Shown here: positions 1-10,550 of the stretch, piece by piece
Numbering within the stretch: position 1 is the first letter of the stretch
Layout of the letters: each line of letters opens with the position of its first letter
From: Sophora flavescens
Lineage: Eukaryota > Streptophyta > Magnoliopsida > Fabales > Fabaceae
Direction: 5' to 3'
DNA length: 64,000 nt
Assembly: GCA_030762895.1 (NCBI GenBank)
Contig: CM061063.1
Span: 51,291,196-51,355,195 of the forward strand
The notes under the pieces: model-generated
What the model was told of the DNA's origin: nothing
The model's input: the letters and a program-made list of their open reading frames with translations, nothing else
Database searches by the model: none
Made by a program: the position numbers and the translations under genes

Positions 1-870
1 AAAAAGTTGTTGTTTTTAATTTTAAAAATGAAATATTTAATTTGAAAATATTATAAAAGGAATATAATTCTTTTAAGTATTTTATTTTTCAGTCCATTGT
101 ATATTTATTTTACTCAAACAAAATATTATTTAGTGTACACTCTAACAATAGTGGATATAAAATATGTATCAATAATGTGAAAACTGATTTTTTTCATTAT
201 ATTTTTGTTTTTTACTCATTTAACTCAACAAATTCTAAATAAATATCATGTTTTCAATTATTTTATCTATAGAGGATTTATGAATTAATATAATATTTAT
301 TTTTATAAATATGCAAAAATATCGTTTAAACAAGTATATTTGAATATAAGACTGAATATAAACTTGTCTAATTATAATGTACAAATTAAATAAATAAAAT
401 TCGACAAATGCTATGAATAGTTTTATGATTTTTATGTATTTAATTTAATCTGAAAAATAATTAATATATTCTATGTTCATTATGTGTAACAAAAATATAT
501 AATACTCTTGTTAATTCTTTTTTTTTTAGCCTATAACTTAGTTGATTCTTAGCAAAGTCCCTACTTGAAATTATTTTGTTTATAAATGACATTGAATATT
601 TATACATGGTTAGGATGTTTATCTTGTCATGCAGAGACAAAGTAATTTGAAGTAGAAACTTTGCTAAAAATCAGCTAAATCATAAGACACTAAAATAAAC
701 AAATAGAGTAAACAAATAATTACAATTTTTCTACATAATGAACATATGATATATTAATTATTTTTTAATTAAAATAAATATATATAAATTATAAAATTAT
801 TAATAGCATATGTCAAATTATATTTATTTAATTTGTGTATCATAATTAGAGTGTAAACTAAATAAAAGAA

Positions 871-936
<66 letters not shown>

Positions 937-1000
937 CTTTTATAATATTTCCAAATTGAATATTTTATTTATAAAATTAAAAACAACAACTTTATTATGG
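1..1000. mobile_element. Long AT-rich foldback (inverted-repeat) element, left end cut by the window
   Basis: Bases 3-65 are matched in reverse complement by about 931-997 (both arms read AAAGTTGTTGTTTTTAATTTT from the outside). Further in, 366-495 pairs with 715-850 and 525-580 pairs with 638-700, leaving a centre near 582-637. The left arm has extra sequence (about 140-365) with no partner. No ORF of note lies inside. This is the architecture of a foldback or large MITE-type element; the family and target duplication cannot be seen because the left end is at the window edge. Confidence 0.7.
872..934. repeat. (TA)n microsatellite
   Basis: About 63 bases of uninterrupted TA inside the right arm of the foldback element. 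It has no counterpart in the left arm, so it expanded after the element formed. Confidence 0.95.
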
Positions 1001-1859
1001 GAACAAGAAAAAATAAGATTAGTTTTTAAAAACCTTTAAGTATATAAATATCAAATAACTTATTATAAATATTTTCATTTTTAATTAACTTGATAATGAT
1101 AAGTCAATAGTCAGTCAACACTGAAATTGGGGCCAATCGTAATTTACGGTCAAATTTGGGGTTTATCGTTATTTTTTAAAAAAACTTCAAGGTGGTGGGT
1201 GCAACTTACTTTTTTTTAAGCTAACCATAGTTAATTTAAGGAATATTCAATTAGCATAATTTAACTTTCACATTAGTCAAAGGGTCAAATGAGGTGGAGT
1301 ATTATTTTTACTCAAAAATGGGATGGGTTATTATTTCATCAAAACTTAAGGAGGGTTGGTGTAATTTACTCTTTATATTATGTTGCTAAGGACTTGTATT
1401 AGGTTGAGGTTGAGGCTATTTTAAGACTTTGTTCTTTCCCTCTTTAGGCAATGTCAAGTAATAATGTTAATTTAAGTTTAAAGGTTATTATGTATTTCTA
1501 TATTTATTTTAAATGTCATCGTTGAATAGAATTTCTTCTTTTTCCACAAGTATTATATTGGATATGTTTTGCGATGTTATAATATCTCTATTCCACAGAA
1601 ATCCTAAACAAGCGATGTCTTATTTTGCTGGGATTCAGAAACTTTTTTCTCGGAGTAATAAAACCATTATAAATTAATTTACTTCATAAGAAGAGAAATG
1701 GTAAAGGCTCATAACTACGACTAATTTTCATTGTATAGTAATTGATGTGTACACTAACTCACGTAGAGGATACACAACTGATAGCAAGGCATGAATTGAG
1801 ACATAAAAAATATATATATTTGTATACTGTTAAGGAATAACGGTGCCCGAAGTTTGCAA
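1001..1859. other. AT-rich intergenic DNA
   Basis: No coding signal. Two related noncoding phrases are seen (near 1186-1212 and 1338-1372, both of the form AAAACTT-AAGG-GGTGGTG-AA-TTACT), so part of this may be old repeat sequence; I cannot assign it. Confidence 0.5.
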
Positions 1860-3440
1860 TTATACAGTTGGGTAAGATGCTTGCATTGCAATGCCACAAA
1901 GTCCTTTAGCAGCCACATCTCTTTGCATCCTAATGTATCCTTCTTCACCCCACTTGACACACCATGAGTTCTTAACCAACCAATACTTTGTTCCATCATC
2001 ACTAACTCCATAACCCACAACAGTGACACCATGATCTAACTAAGTGTCACAACTACCGGTGAGGACACCACTCTTGTAAAATTGAAAATCAGAGCTACTA
2101 GCATCAATGGCTACAGAAACAGGTTTATTAGCCACGGTTTTTTGCAGTACTTACTCGTTGTTGGTAGGGACATCCTCATACCCAGTAATAGTAGCTGCAT
2201 GGTTGGTTGTTGCATTTGCATTGCATGTTCCATCAACACCCTGATAGGGGTATTTGGCTTTGGTTCTTTATGACGAATTTGAAGGCATCATCCATTAGAC
2301 CACCCTCACAACCTTGGTCAACACCCTTGGTATCACAATCAACTAGCTCTTGTTCAGACAAGGAGATCAATTTTCCAGTGTTCAACTTATTGATTCCTTC
2401 TGTTGCTGCGACAGCAGAAATGCCTAGCAACATCCTACAAAGTAAATTAAACTATTGTTAAATGACAATTCAATCTTTATTCGTGAGATATAATCATTGA
2501 ATCATCAGATACTTACCACCCGGGACGAACCCATAAATTTTGACTAGTGGGGACAAGATTATACGTTATAAATTTTTACATAAAAAATTATTTAAATGCA
2601 TAAGTGATAAAATAGTAACATTAATATCATTAAGCCAGAAATTAGAGATTACAAAAACTATGTCATTATATACTCATAAAATTGAAGACATCTCAACTTC
2701 TATAAATTATAATTGCTGTCTATGTGTCTTCATACTTTGAGATCGTTGTATATTTTTTCATTTTCAATACTATTAAAAATATTTTTCTCGTATATTTGAC
2801 CAAGTTATAATGAAATAAATAAAAGATGTTATATAAAATAGGGTTGTAGAGTAATAAGGGAAACTTTTTTAGTGTTATCTAGAGTTGGATCGTAAAACAA
2901 TGAGGGCAATATAATTTTTTTTTAGTGAGGACAACAAAAAAATGTATCTAAGATTTAATAAATAAATAAAAACTTAGTGGGGCAGCTGCCCCCAATGCAA
3001 TGGACATAGGTCCGTCCCTGCTTGCCACAGATGCCTTGGTCCTTGGCCGGTGTCACTGCCCCTTTCTGTCTCCAATCCACTGTGGATGGCACTGCAGTCA
3101 AATTTTCATACTTAAAAGCGATTGTCCTTGTGATTGAGGAGCACATATGCCTCTTGAATTTATTTCTGGATGCTGTGAACTCCTCATTTGTGAGGTCTGC
3201 AAAGTGATTAATGCCTAGCTTGTAAGGTTTATTGCCAACGTTGTTGGAAGATTATATGTATTTCACATTTTCCTTAAATATCATGAAGCGCTTCTCCCTT
3301 TCTTGGGGTCTTTATAGACTTTGCCATGGCGGGCCATCCACTGGTCATGTCTCTCATACATGGAGGCATCTTGGAGAGTGCGAGATAGGACTTGAAAAAC
3401 CAAGAATCCCAGGCAGAAAAAAAAGCCAATGAAAAAAATC
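1860..3440 (-). pseudogene. Papain-family cysteine protease pseudogene (SAG39/SAG12-like)
   Basis: Two exons on the minus strand, 3026-3440 and 1860-2434. Exon 1 has the end of a hydrophobic signal region, the I29 prodomain start (SRTLQDASMYERHDQWMARH), GINHFADLTNEEF and mature start VPSTVDWRQKGAVTP. Exon 2 has SAVAATEGINK, SLSEQELVDCDTKG, the region around the catalytic His (LDHGVTVVGYGV) and the Asn region (YWLVKNSW). The family are vacuolar or secreted endopeptidases linked to senescence. It is broken many times: a frameshift near 3285, a TAA in the prodomain, the conserved Trp after the catalytic Cys changed to TAG (2424-2426) followed at once by a 1-nt loss, a frameshift near 2240, and stops before LQKTVANKPVSV and before LDHGV. 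The intron would use a GC donor (3020-3025) and a TAG acceptor (2435-2437), joining in a Gly codon. Confidence 0.9.
2435..3025 (-). repeat. Intron of the protease pseudogene, largely filled by an interspersed repeat
   Basis: The intron is unusually long and its ends carry facing GGGACGRACC-like phrases (reverse complement near 3005-3020, and near 2520-2532), with a GGGGCAGCTGCCCC palindrome at about 2978-2993. This looks like an inserted repeat, but no target duplication was found and the family is not identified. Confidence 0.35.
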
Positions 3441-4000
3441 CCACTCTGTCGCAGGACTTTGAAACAGAATAAGAAAGCAGTATGGAGATCGAACAAAAGA
3501 GAATGAATAAGGAACTCTATCGCAGATCCAAAACACACCCCCTGTCGGAGCCAGAAACTCCGTCGTCACGGCCGCCGGAGTGGAGATTTGAGGAAGCTGC
3601 AGAAAAGGATCGAATCTCAGTCACAGGTGCACGGAGAAAGGAGAGAGTTGATTGAGATTAGTGAGAAGCTGAAGAAAGGGATTTAAGGGAGGACCAAAGC
3701 TGATGAAAGTGGAGAAAGGGATTTGTGGGTTGAGGTTAGGGACGATGATGAAGAAAAAAAGAATTTGGGAGAGGACCGAAGTTTCTAGAGCAAGAGAGGG
3801 TTAAAAAATGGGGTTGGGTACTTGGGTTGGGTCATCAATAATGGGCCACCGATTTTTGAGGGGAAAAAAAGTAAAGAAAGAGCTATTGGATCATTTTCTT
3901 TATTTAAAAAAACGTTTTATATTTTTAAATATCTAATATTTTTCTACATATTATTATTAAGGATTTAATTGGTATATATCGATAGTGTAAGTTTTTTTAC
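3441..4000. other. Region upstream of the protease pseudogene; no gene recognised
   Basis: GC-richer DNA (about 3540-3800) with purine-rich runs. It may be an old 5' untranslated or gene-derived segment. Short minus-strand ORFs here lead into the protease exon but match nothing I recognise upstream of the signal region. Confidence 0.4.
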
Positions 4001-4500
4001 NNNNNNNNNNNNNNNNNNNNNNNNNNNNNNNNNNNNNNNNNNNNNNNNNNNNNNNNNNNNNNNNNNNNNNNNNNNNNNNNNNNNNNNNNNNNNNNNNNNN
4101 NNNNNNNNNNNNNNNNNNNNNNNNNNNNNNNNNNNNNNNNNNNNNNNNNNNNNNNNNNNNNNNNNNNNNNNNNNNNNNNNNNNNNNNNNNNNNNNNNNNN
4201 NNNNNNNNNNNNNNNNNNNNNNNNNNNNNNNNNNNNNNNNNNNNNNNNNNNNNNNNNNNNNNNNNNNNNNNNNNNNNNNNNNNNNNNNNNNNNNNNNNNN
4301 NNNNNNNNNNNNNNNNNNNNNNNNNNNNNNNNNNNNNNNNNNNNNNNNNNNNNNNNNNNNNNNNNNNNNNNNNNNNNNNNNNNNNNNNNNNNNNNNNNNN
4401 NNNNNNNNNNNNNNNNNNNNNNNNNNNNNNNNNNNNNNNNNNNNNNNNNNNNNNNNNNNNNNNNNNNNNNNNNNNNNNNNNNNNNNNNNNNNNNNNNNNN
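4001..4500. other. Assembly gap (500 N)
   Basis: Exactly 500 N, probably a fixed-size placeholder. It hides the 5' LTR and gag start of gypsy copy A. Confidence 0.99.
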
Positions 4501-7500
4501 GATGCACTTGCGGCGACTGCAGCTCGAATGGCCGAGTTATACAGGAAGCTGACGGAGACTTTCCGTCGATGAGGGATAAGGGGGACGTGCTTAACGTGGT
4601 GCCGGTTGCAACTCCGGATCCACGATGCAGGTGTCATCGAGTTTAGGAATAATAATCTGCCGACTTTTCGAGGGACCACCGATCCTATTGAGGCAAAGGA
4701 ATGGTTATGGAAATTAGAGAAGATCTTCGGGTCATGGGGTGCTACGATGCTCGAGAAGGTGGATTTTGCCACCTATATGTTAGAGTCGATCCGAGAACAC
4801 CGGTGGAACTGTGTGCCGGGCGGGTTGCTTGTTTGGTGCCCCTATCACGTGGGGCAGATTCAAGGAGATATTTACGGAGAAGTACTTTCGGCCAGGATCT
4901 CGGATACGAGAAAGAGATGGAGTTTCTACATCTTCGATGCAGGGAGTATGACGGTGGCGAGAATATGTGGCCAAGTTTGAGAGGTTTGCAAGGTTCTTCA
5001 CACGGTGAGGGATAATCCACGATGGTCCATGGAAAGCAATTAAGTTCGAGCGGGGTTTGAAGCCGAGGCTGCGAGGCCTTATTGAGCTCCTAGAGATTCA
5101 AGACTACCCCACTTTAGTGAACAAGTGTAGGGTGGCGGAGCGAGAATATGCAAGGCTGTCTTTGGCCAGAGGTCGAAGGAGAAGAGCTTCAGTGACAGCA
5201 AGAGGTTCCATGGGAAAGGGGGTAATTTCCAAAAGAGCCTACGACCTGTGCTTGCAATCACAAAGGGTAAGCAGGTTCGAGGTGCTCAAGGTGAGAAGGG
5301 GACTGCATGTTACAAGTGTGGGTGGCAGCATGGAGATCGTGTGTGCCCAGCGGCACAAACCACTTGCCACAAATGCGGGAAGATGGGGCACTTTTCTAGG
5401 ATGTGCAAGTCAGGAGGACAATCTCAAACCAGATCATTGAACCACGGAAGGGTCTTTACCATCCAAGGAGAGGAGATGAAGGAGTCCGACAGTTTGATCC
5501 AAGGTAAGGGTTTTATCAAAGGTCATGATGTTATCATATTGTTCGATTCGGGAGCAACACATTCATTCATTTCATTTAAATGTGCTCAATTCTTAGAGTT
5601 ACCTGGTACTAAACTGTCATATGATTTGTGTGTTTCGACCCCTGCTAAATATAGATTGATTACTTCTTCTGTCTGCCTGCAATGTCCCTTATTGTTTCAA
5701 GACCTGACTTATATTGTTGATTTGATATGTTTACCTATGTCTGGTCTGGATATTATTTTGGGCATGGACGGGTTGTCTTGTAATAATGCTATTATTGATT
5801 GTGCTAGTCGAACTATTCTTTCATTCCACAGTCCATGTCTGTTGACTCTCCTAGGACGGAACATCTTATCTCTACTGCCTCATGTCATAAGTGCTTAGTC
5901 GAGGGAGCTCAGGGATGTATACTCCTCTTTTCTGCTAAGATAGAGGCTAAAGTGATATATCGGTGTTGCCTATTGTGTGTGAGTTCCCAGATGTGTTTCC
6001 TAAGGATGTCTCTAGTTTACCTCCAGATAGAGAGATTGAGTTTACCATAGATCTAGTAGCCTGGGAGTGGACTGTATCAGTAGCACCCTATAGGATGGCA
6101 CCTCTATAGTTGAGAGAGCGCAAGAAACAGATAGAGGATATGTTACAAAAGGGGTTTATTAGGCCTAGTGTGTCACCTTGGGGAGCACCAGTGCTTTTAG
6201 TGAAGAAAAAGGATGAGAGTATGAGGTTGTGTGTTGATTATAGGCAACTGAATAAGGTAACCATCAAGAACAAATATCCCTTGCCTAGGATAGATGACCT
6301 CTTAGATCAGTTAAGGGGAGCGTCGGTGTTTTACAAAATAGATCTAAGATCGGGATACCATCAAATTAGAGTTAGAAGCGAGGACATCCCTAAGACAGCC
6401 TTCAGGACAAGGTATGGGCACTATGAGTATGTAGTGATGCCCTTTGGAGTGACCAACGCCCCAGCCGTTTTCACGGACTACATGAATCGGATCTTTAGGA
6501 CCTTTTTGGACAGGTTTGTGGTGGTGTTCATAGATGATATTTTAATATACTCTAGGACACCGAGGAAGAACATGGAGAACACTTAAGGTTGGTGTTGCAG
6601 ATCTTGAGGGACGAGCGTCTTTATGCCAAACCTAGGAGAAGTGTGAATTTTGGCTAGACGGGGTAAAGTTTTTAGGACACACCATCTCAAAGGATGGTGT
6701 GGCGGTTGATTCCTCTAAAGTTGATGCGGTGTTGGGATGGGAACAACCTAAGACAGTAACCAAAGTAAGAAGTTTCTTAGGCTTAGCTAGTTACTATAGG
6801 AAGTTCATAGAGGGGTTCTCTAGATTAGCCTTACCTCTGACCCAGTTGACTAGGAAAGGGAAACCTTTTGTTGTGTGGGACCAGGAGTGTGAGGACGGGT
6901 TCCAAGAACTTTAGAGGAGGTTGGTGTCATCACCAGTCTTAACTATACCAGATCCCTTAGTGAGTTTTGTGGTATACTGCGACGCATCTAAGAATGGCTT
7001 GGGATGTGTCTTAATGCAGGAGGGCAAGGTGGTAGCATATGCCGTGGTTTTTGCCCTTAATATTTGGAGGCATTACCTTTACGAGGAAAAGTTTGAAGTT
7101 TTTAGTGACCATAAAAGCCTAAAATATATGTTTGACCATAAGGAGTTGAACATGAGACAACGAAGGTGGATGGAGTTCCTTAAGGACTATGACTTCGAGT
7201 TGAAGTACCACCCGGGAAAAGCAAATGTGGGGGCGAATGCTTTGAGTAGGAAGTCCCTACACGTGTCGAGCTTGATGGTGCAAGAGCTGAACCTCAGGGA
7301 GGAGTTTAGGGACATGAATCTGGAGGTGTTGGATGTGTCCTTAAATGTCTTAAGCTTGAAGTTGAATAGGTTGGAAATTAATAGTGACCTTAGAGATGAG
7401 GTTAGGCGGGAACAACTTTTAGACCAGGAGTTGCAGTCTCGGTTGGGACAAGTGGGTTATGAGTTGTCTGTTGATGGGCTAGTGAAGTTTAAGAATAGGA

Positions 7501-8796
7501 TCGTTGTTCCTAAGGAGGGGAGCCTTAGAGAGAAGATATTAGAGGAAGCTCATAAGGGAAAGTTTACCATACATCCTGGAATAACTAAGATGTACCAAGA
7601 CCTTAAGAGGATGTATTGGTGGCCAGGAATGAAAAAGGATGTGGCTAGCTTCGTAACTAGGTGTTTAGTGTGCCAAAAGGTTAAGATAGAACATCAGAAG
7701 CCTTCGGGGTTGTTGCAGTCCTTGGAGATTCCAGAATGGAAGTGGGAGAGAATTTCTATGGACTTTGTGATGGGGTTACCTAAGACACGTTTGGGCTTAG
7801 ACGCCATTTGGGTGATAGTGGATAGGTTGACCAAGTCTTCCCACTTCTTGCCAATTAAGGCAACCTATAGCTTAGACAAGTTGGCCTACCTCTATATCAA
7901 GGAAATAGTCAAGCTTCATGGGATACCCACATCTATAGTGTCGGATAGAGACCCGAGGTTTACCTCTAGATTTTGGAGAGCTTTTCAGCAAGCCTTTGGG
8001 ACTAAGTTGAACCTTAGCACGGCCTATCATTCCCAAATGGATGGTCAGTCAGAGCGGACCATTCAGACCCTTGAGGACATGCTTAGGGCGTGTGTCTTGG
8101 ATGGAGGAGGGAGTTAGGATAGATCCCTACCTCTCATTGAGTTTGCGTATAACAATAGTTATCACGCTAGTATAGGCATGGCACCCTATGAGGTCCTATA
8201 TGGGAGGAAGTGTAGGTCCCCTTTATGTTGGTGTGAGGTGGGTGACAAAACCTTGATAGGACCTGAATTGGTCCAGGAAACCACCGAGAGAATAAAAATG
8301 ATTAGGGAGAGGATGCGCACGGCGCAAAGTAGACAAAAGAGCTACACCGACAAAAGGAGAAAGCCTCTAGAATTCCAGGAAAGTGAGCATGTATTTTTGA
8401 GAGTCACTCCTAAGACAGGGGTAGGGAGGTCGATGAAAGTCCGCAAGCTAGATCCTCGTTTCATGGGACCTTTCCAAATCCTTAAAAGAGTCGGGCCTGT
8501 TGCTTATCAATTGGCCCTTCCGCCACAGTTGGCAAACCTTCATGATGTTTTCCATGTGTCGCAACTCAAAATATGTGCCTGATGAATCTCATGTGATAGC
8601 TCCCGAGTCTGTACAATTGAAGGATAATTTGATCTATAAGCCAAAGCCTAGTCGAATCATGGAGAAGAGCACTAAGACTCTAAGGAACAAGGCGATTTCA
8701 TTGGTGAAAGTGTTATGGGACGGATTGACTCCTGAGGAAGCCACTTGGGAGATGGAGGAGGATATCGTTCGTCAATACCCGGATTTTATTATCTAA
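4501..8796 (+). pseudogene. gag-pol polyprotein of gypsy copy A, decayed
   Basis: Gag core is seen in several frames from 4501 (PTFRGTTDPIEA, VDFATYMLES). Nucleocapsid at about 5308-5415 has an imperfect first knuckle and a good second one (CHKCGKMGHFSRMC). The protease motif ILFDSGATHSFIS is near 5540-5578. RT at 6110-6586 has LCVDYRQLNK, YVVMPFGVTNAP and VVFIDDILIYS. RNase H is near 6960-7230; integrase has an HHCC finger (about 7560-7680), a catalytic core (7750-8160) and a chromodomain-like tail ending at 8796. Lesions: stops and frameshifts in gag, a frameshift after 6586, a TAG at 6913-6915, an in-frame loss of roughly 20 codons in RNase H near 7042 relative to copy C, a TAG at 8116-8118 and a frameshift near 8572. 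It cannot make a working polyprotein. Confidence 0.88.
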
Positions 8797-8880
8797 GGTA
8801 TGGTAACCTTTTAGTTTAGAATATGACATATGTTAAAATAAGTGCGTGAGTATGAGGCGAATTTCGGGGATGAAATTCTT

Positions 8881-8896
8881 TAAGGAGGGGAGAAAA
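8881..8896 (+). other. Polypurine tract of gypsy copy A
   Basis: TAAGGAGGGGAGAAAA lies immediately before the LTR start TGTAACATCC. The family's preceding phrase AATTTCGGGGA-GAAATTC is just upstream, as in copies B and C. Confidence 0.85.
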
Positions 8897-9260
8897 TGTA
8901 ACATCCCAAAATATTAATATAATTTTAATTTACATATTTTTTTTAATAAAATATTAAACTAGTTTGAGTTTTAGTGTAAAAGATTTGTAACATAAAAAAT
9001 TTATTGAAAGTGCTTAATAATTAAGAGTACAAAAATTTAAAATTTGAAATAAAATGATGCCCATAAGTCAAGTAAGGGACGCCACCTTTCATCATTATAG
9101 TTAGCATACATATTAGGCTAATAGTAGAAAAGGAACACAAGGATTTGAAAAAAAAAAAAAAAGAACTAATGTGAATAATAGCCATCACGCCTGGGCTATT
9201 AGGCCCACCATTTTTTTATTTTAAAGATTGCACAATAATACCTTTTGTGAGGGTTCTCTT
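8897..9260 (+). repeat. Truncated 3' LTR of gypsy copy A
   Basis: Starts TGTAACATCC and ends abruptly at the Cassandra LTR at 9261. Full-length LTRs of the family here are about 1.7-2.2 kb, so most is missing. Confidence 0.8.
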
Positions 9261-9667
9261 CGTAACACCCGGGTGCCGACGAGGGCGGGGAGTGGTCGTC
9301 GGTGCAAGAAGGCACGGACAAGGAGCGGCTCCTGGCAGGCTTCTAGGCGGAGGGGCACATGAATGAACCGATTACACACCCGAATGAGAGGGATCCTGAG
9401 ACTGTGTAAGTATGGGACTATACAGTTGAGGAAGGCTTATGTGAATTGATTGGTACTACCTATACTAATAAGATGCATCTTCTTTTCGGTAGCCCGTCAC
9501 TTAAGAACTCCACAGTTAAGCGTGCTTGACTTGGAGCAATTCTGAGATGGTTGACCTCCTGGGAAGTTTTCCCAGGAAGCGTGTGAGTGAGGACGAAGCG
9601 CGCTGAAAAGACCCGTGTTGGTTTGTGGGGACAGTCGTCAATCCATAAAGCAGCCAGGGATGTTACA
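9261..9667 (+). repeat. Cassandra 5' LTR
   Basis: 407 bp, the same length as the LTRs at 9934-10340 (-) and 35776-36182 (+). All begin (T/C)GTAACACCCGGGTGCC and end GATGTTACA. Confidence 0.88.
9497..9570 (+). other. 5S rRNA-derived segment in the Cassandra LTR
   Basis: Contains AGTTAAGCGTGCTTG (9514-9528), matching the box A region of 5S rRNA genes, and GATGGTTGACCTCCTGGGAAG (9546-9566), matching the box C region except for a G to T change in GATGGGTGACC. This is an internal RNA polymerase III promoter relic carried by the LTR, not a functional 5S gene: both 5S ends are missing. Confidence 0.85.
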
Positions 9668-9669
9668 AA

Positions 9670-9681
9670 TGGTATCAGAGC
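9670..9681 (+). other. Primer-binding site of Cassandra (initiator tRNA-Met)
   Basis: TGGTATCAGAGC, complementary to the 3' end of plant initiator tRNA-Met, two bases after the LTR. The same 12-mer is the PBS of the gypsy family (28611-28622). Confidence 0.85.
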
Positions 9682-9738
9682 GGCAACTCTCCCAGTACGG
9701 TGTGGTTCGGAGACGAACCAAGCGGAAGCTGGTGGGCA

Positions 9739-9928
9739 TGTAACACCCGGGTGCCGACGAGGGCGGGGAGTGGTCGCCGGTGCAAGAAGGCACGGGCAAG
9801 GAGCGGCTCCTGGTAGGCTTCTAGGCGGAGGGACACATGAATGAATCGATAACACACCCAAATGAGAGGGATCCTTAGACTGTATAGGTATGGGACTATA
9901 CAGTTGGGGAATGCTTATATGAATTGAT
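9739..9928 (+). repeat. Cassandra 3' LTR, truncated
   Basis: Matches the first ~190 bases of the 5' LTR and ends at GAATTGAT, where an inverted Cassandra LTR follows. Confidence 0.8.
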
Positions 9929-9933
9929 CCATT

Positions 9934-10413
9934 TGTAACATCCCAGGATGCTTTATGGATTGACGACTGTCCCCACAGACCAACACGGGTCTTTTCAGCA
10001 TGCTTTGTCCTCACTCACACGCTTCCCGGGAAAACTTCCCAGGAGGTCACCCATCCCAGAATTGCTCCAGGTCAAGCTCGCTTAACTGTGGAGTTCTTAA
10101 GTGATGGGCTACCGAAAATAAGATGCATCTTGTTAGTATAGGTAGTACCAATCAATTCATATAAGCCTTCCTCAACTGTATAGTCCCATGCCTACACAGT
10201 CTCAAGATCCTTCTCATTCGGGTGTGTAATCGATTCATTCATGTGTCGCTCCGCCTAGAAGCCTGCCAGGAGCCGCTCCTTGTCCTTGCCTTCTTGCACC
10301 GGCGACTACTCCCCGTCCTCGTCGGCACCCGGGTGTTACATGGCCACCAGCTTCCGCTTGGATCGTCCCCGAACCACACCGTACTGGGAGAGGTGCCGCT
10401 CTGATACCATAAA
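9934..10413 (-). mobile_element. Cassandra LTR and internal region (-), fused to a gypsy LTR
   Basis: On the minus strand: internal region (10413 down to 10341) then a complete 407-bp LTR (10340 down to 9934). Instead of a Cassandra 5' LTR, the internal region is preceded by the end of a gypsy LTR (GGGCGTTACA), the gypsy spacer TTTA and the shared PBS (10398-10409). It abuts the truncated + Cassandra tail to tail. Confidence 0.85.
10031..10112 (-). other. 5S rRNA-derived segment in the minus-strand Cassandra LTR
   Basis: Reverse complement of the 5S-like block, with box A-like (G to A changes present) and intact box C-like GGGTGACCTCCTGGGAAG. Confidence 0.8.
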
Positions 10414-10508
10414 TGTAACGCCCTTTGTTACATTAGTAATCCCAAGATAAAATCAATAAAAATCTTTTAAAACATTTAATTAACACATATATCTCATAAG
10501 GAAAAATT

Positions 10509-10550
<42 letters not shown>

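Larger units (their letters stand above)
4501..9260 (+). mobile_element. Ty3/gypsy chromovirus-type retrotransposon, copy A (5' part in gap, 3' LTR truncated)
   Basis: Reads gag, zinc knuckles, protease, RT, RNase H, integrase and a chromodomain-like C-terminus in plus orientation, then a polypurine tract and an LTR start TGTAACATCC. The 5' LTR is not visible because of the gap. The 3' LTR stops after about 364 bases, where a Cassandra LTR begins. Sister copies in this window are C (+), B (+) and D (-). Domain order and the C-terminal VKVLW-GLTPEEATWEMEEDI segment point to the Tekay/Del group of chromoviruses. Confidence 0.9.
9261..9928 (+). mobile_element. Cassandra TRIM retrotransposon (+), 3' LTR truncated
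   Basis: 5' LTR 9261-9667 (407 bp; first base mutated from T to C, ends GGGATGTTACA), spacer AA, primer-binding site TGGTATCAGAGC, a coding-free internal region of only 71 bp (9668-9738), then a 3' LTR starting TGTAACACCC at 9739 that breaks off near 9928. Very short LTRs carrying a 5S rRNA-like segment, a Met-tRNA PBS and no ORF are the defining features of Cassandra. It sits at the end of the gypsy A LTR; the right end is lost, so no target duplication can be tested. Confidence 0.88.

Noticed and set aside
3957..4772. Long ORFs spanning the N gap on both strands
   Set aside because: They are open only because N codons are not read as stops; the real content at the right edge is gypsy gag in plus orientation.
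9497..9570. Functional 5S rRNA gene
   Set aside because: The 5' and 3' ends of 5S are missing and sequence outside boxes A and C is diverged; it is LTR sequence.
9460..10014. 184-codon minus ORF and smaller ORFs in the Cassandra region
   Set aside because: They lie across LTRs and the 5S-like block; Cassandra has no coding capacity and the ORF crosses an element boundary.
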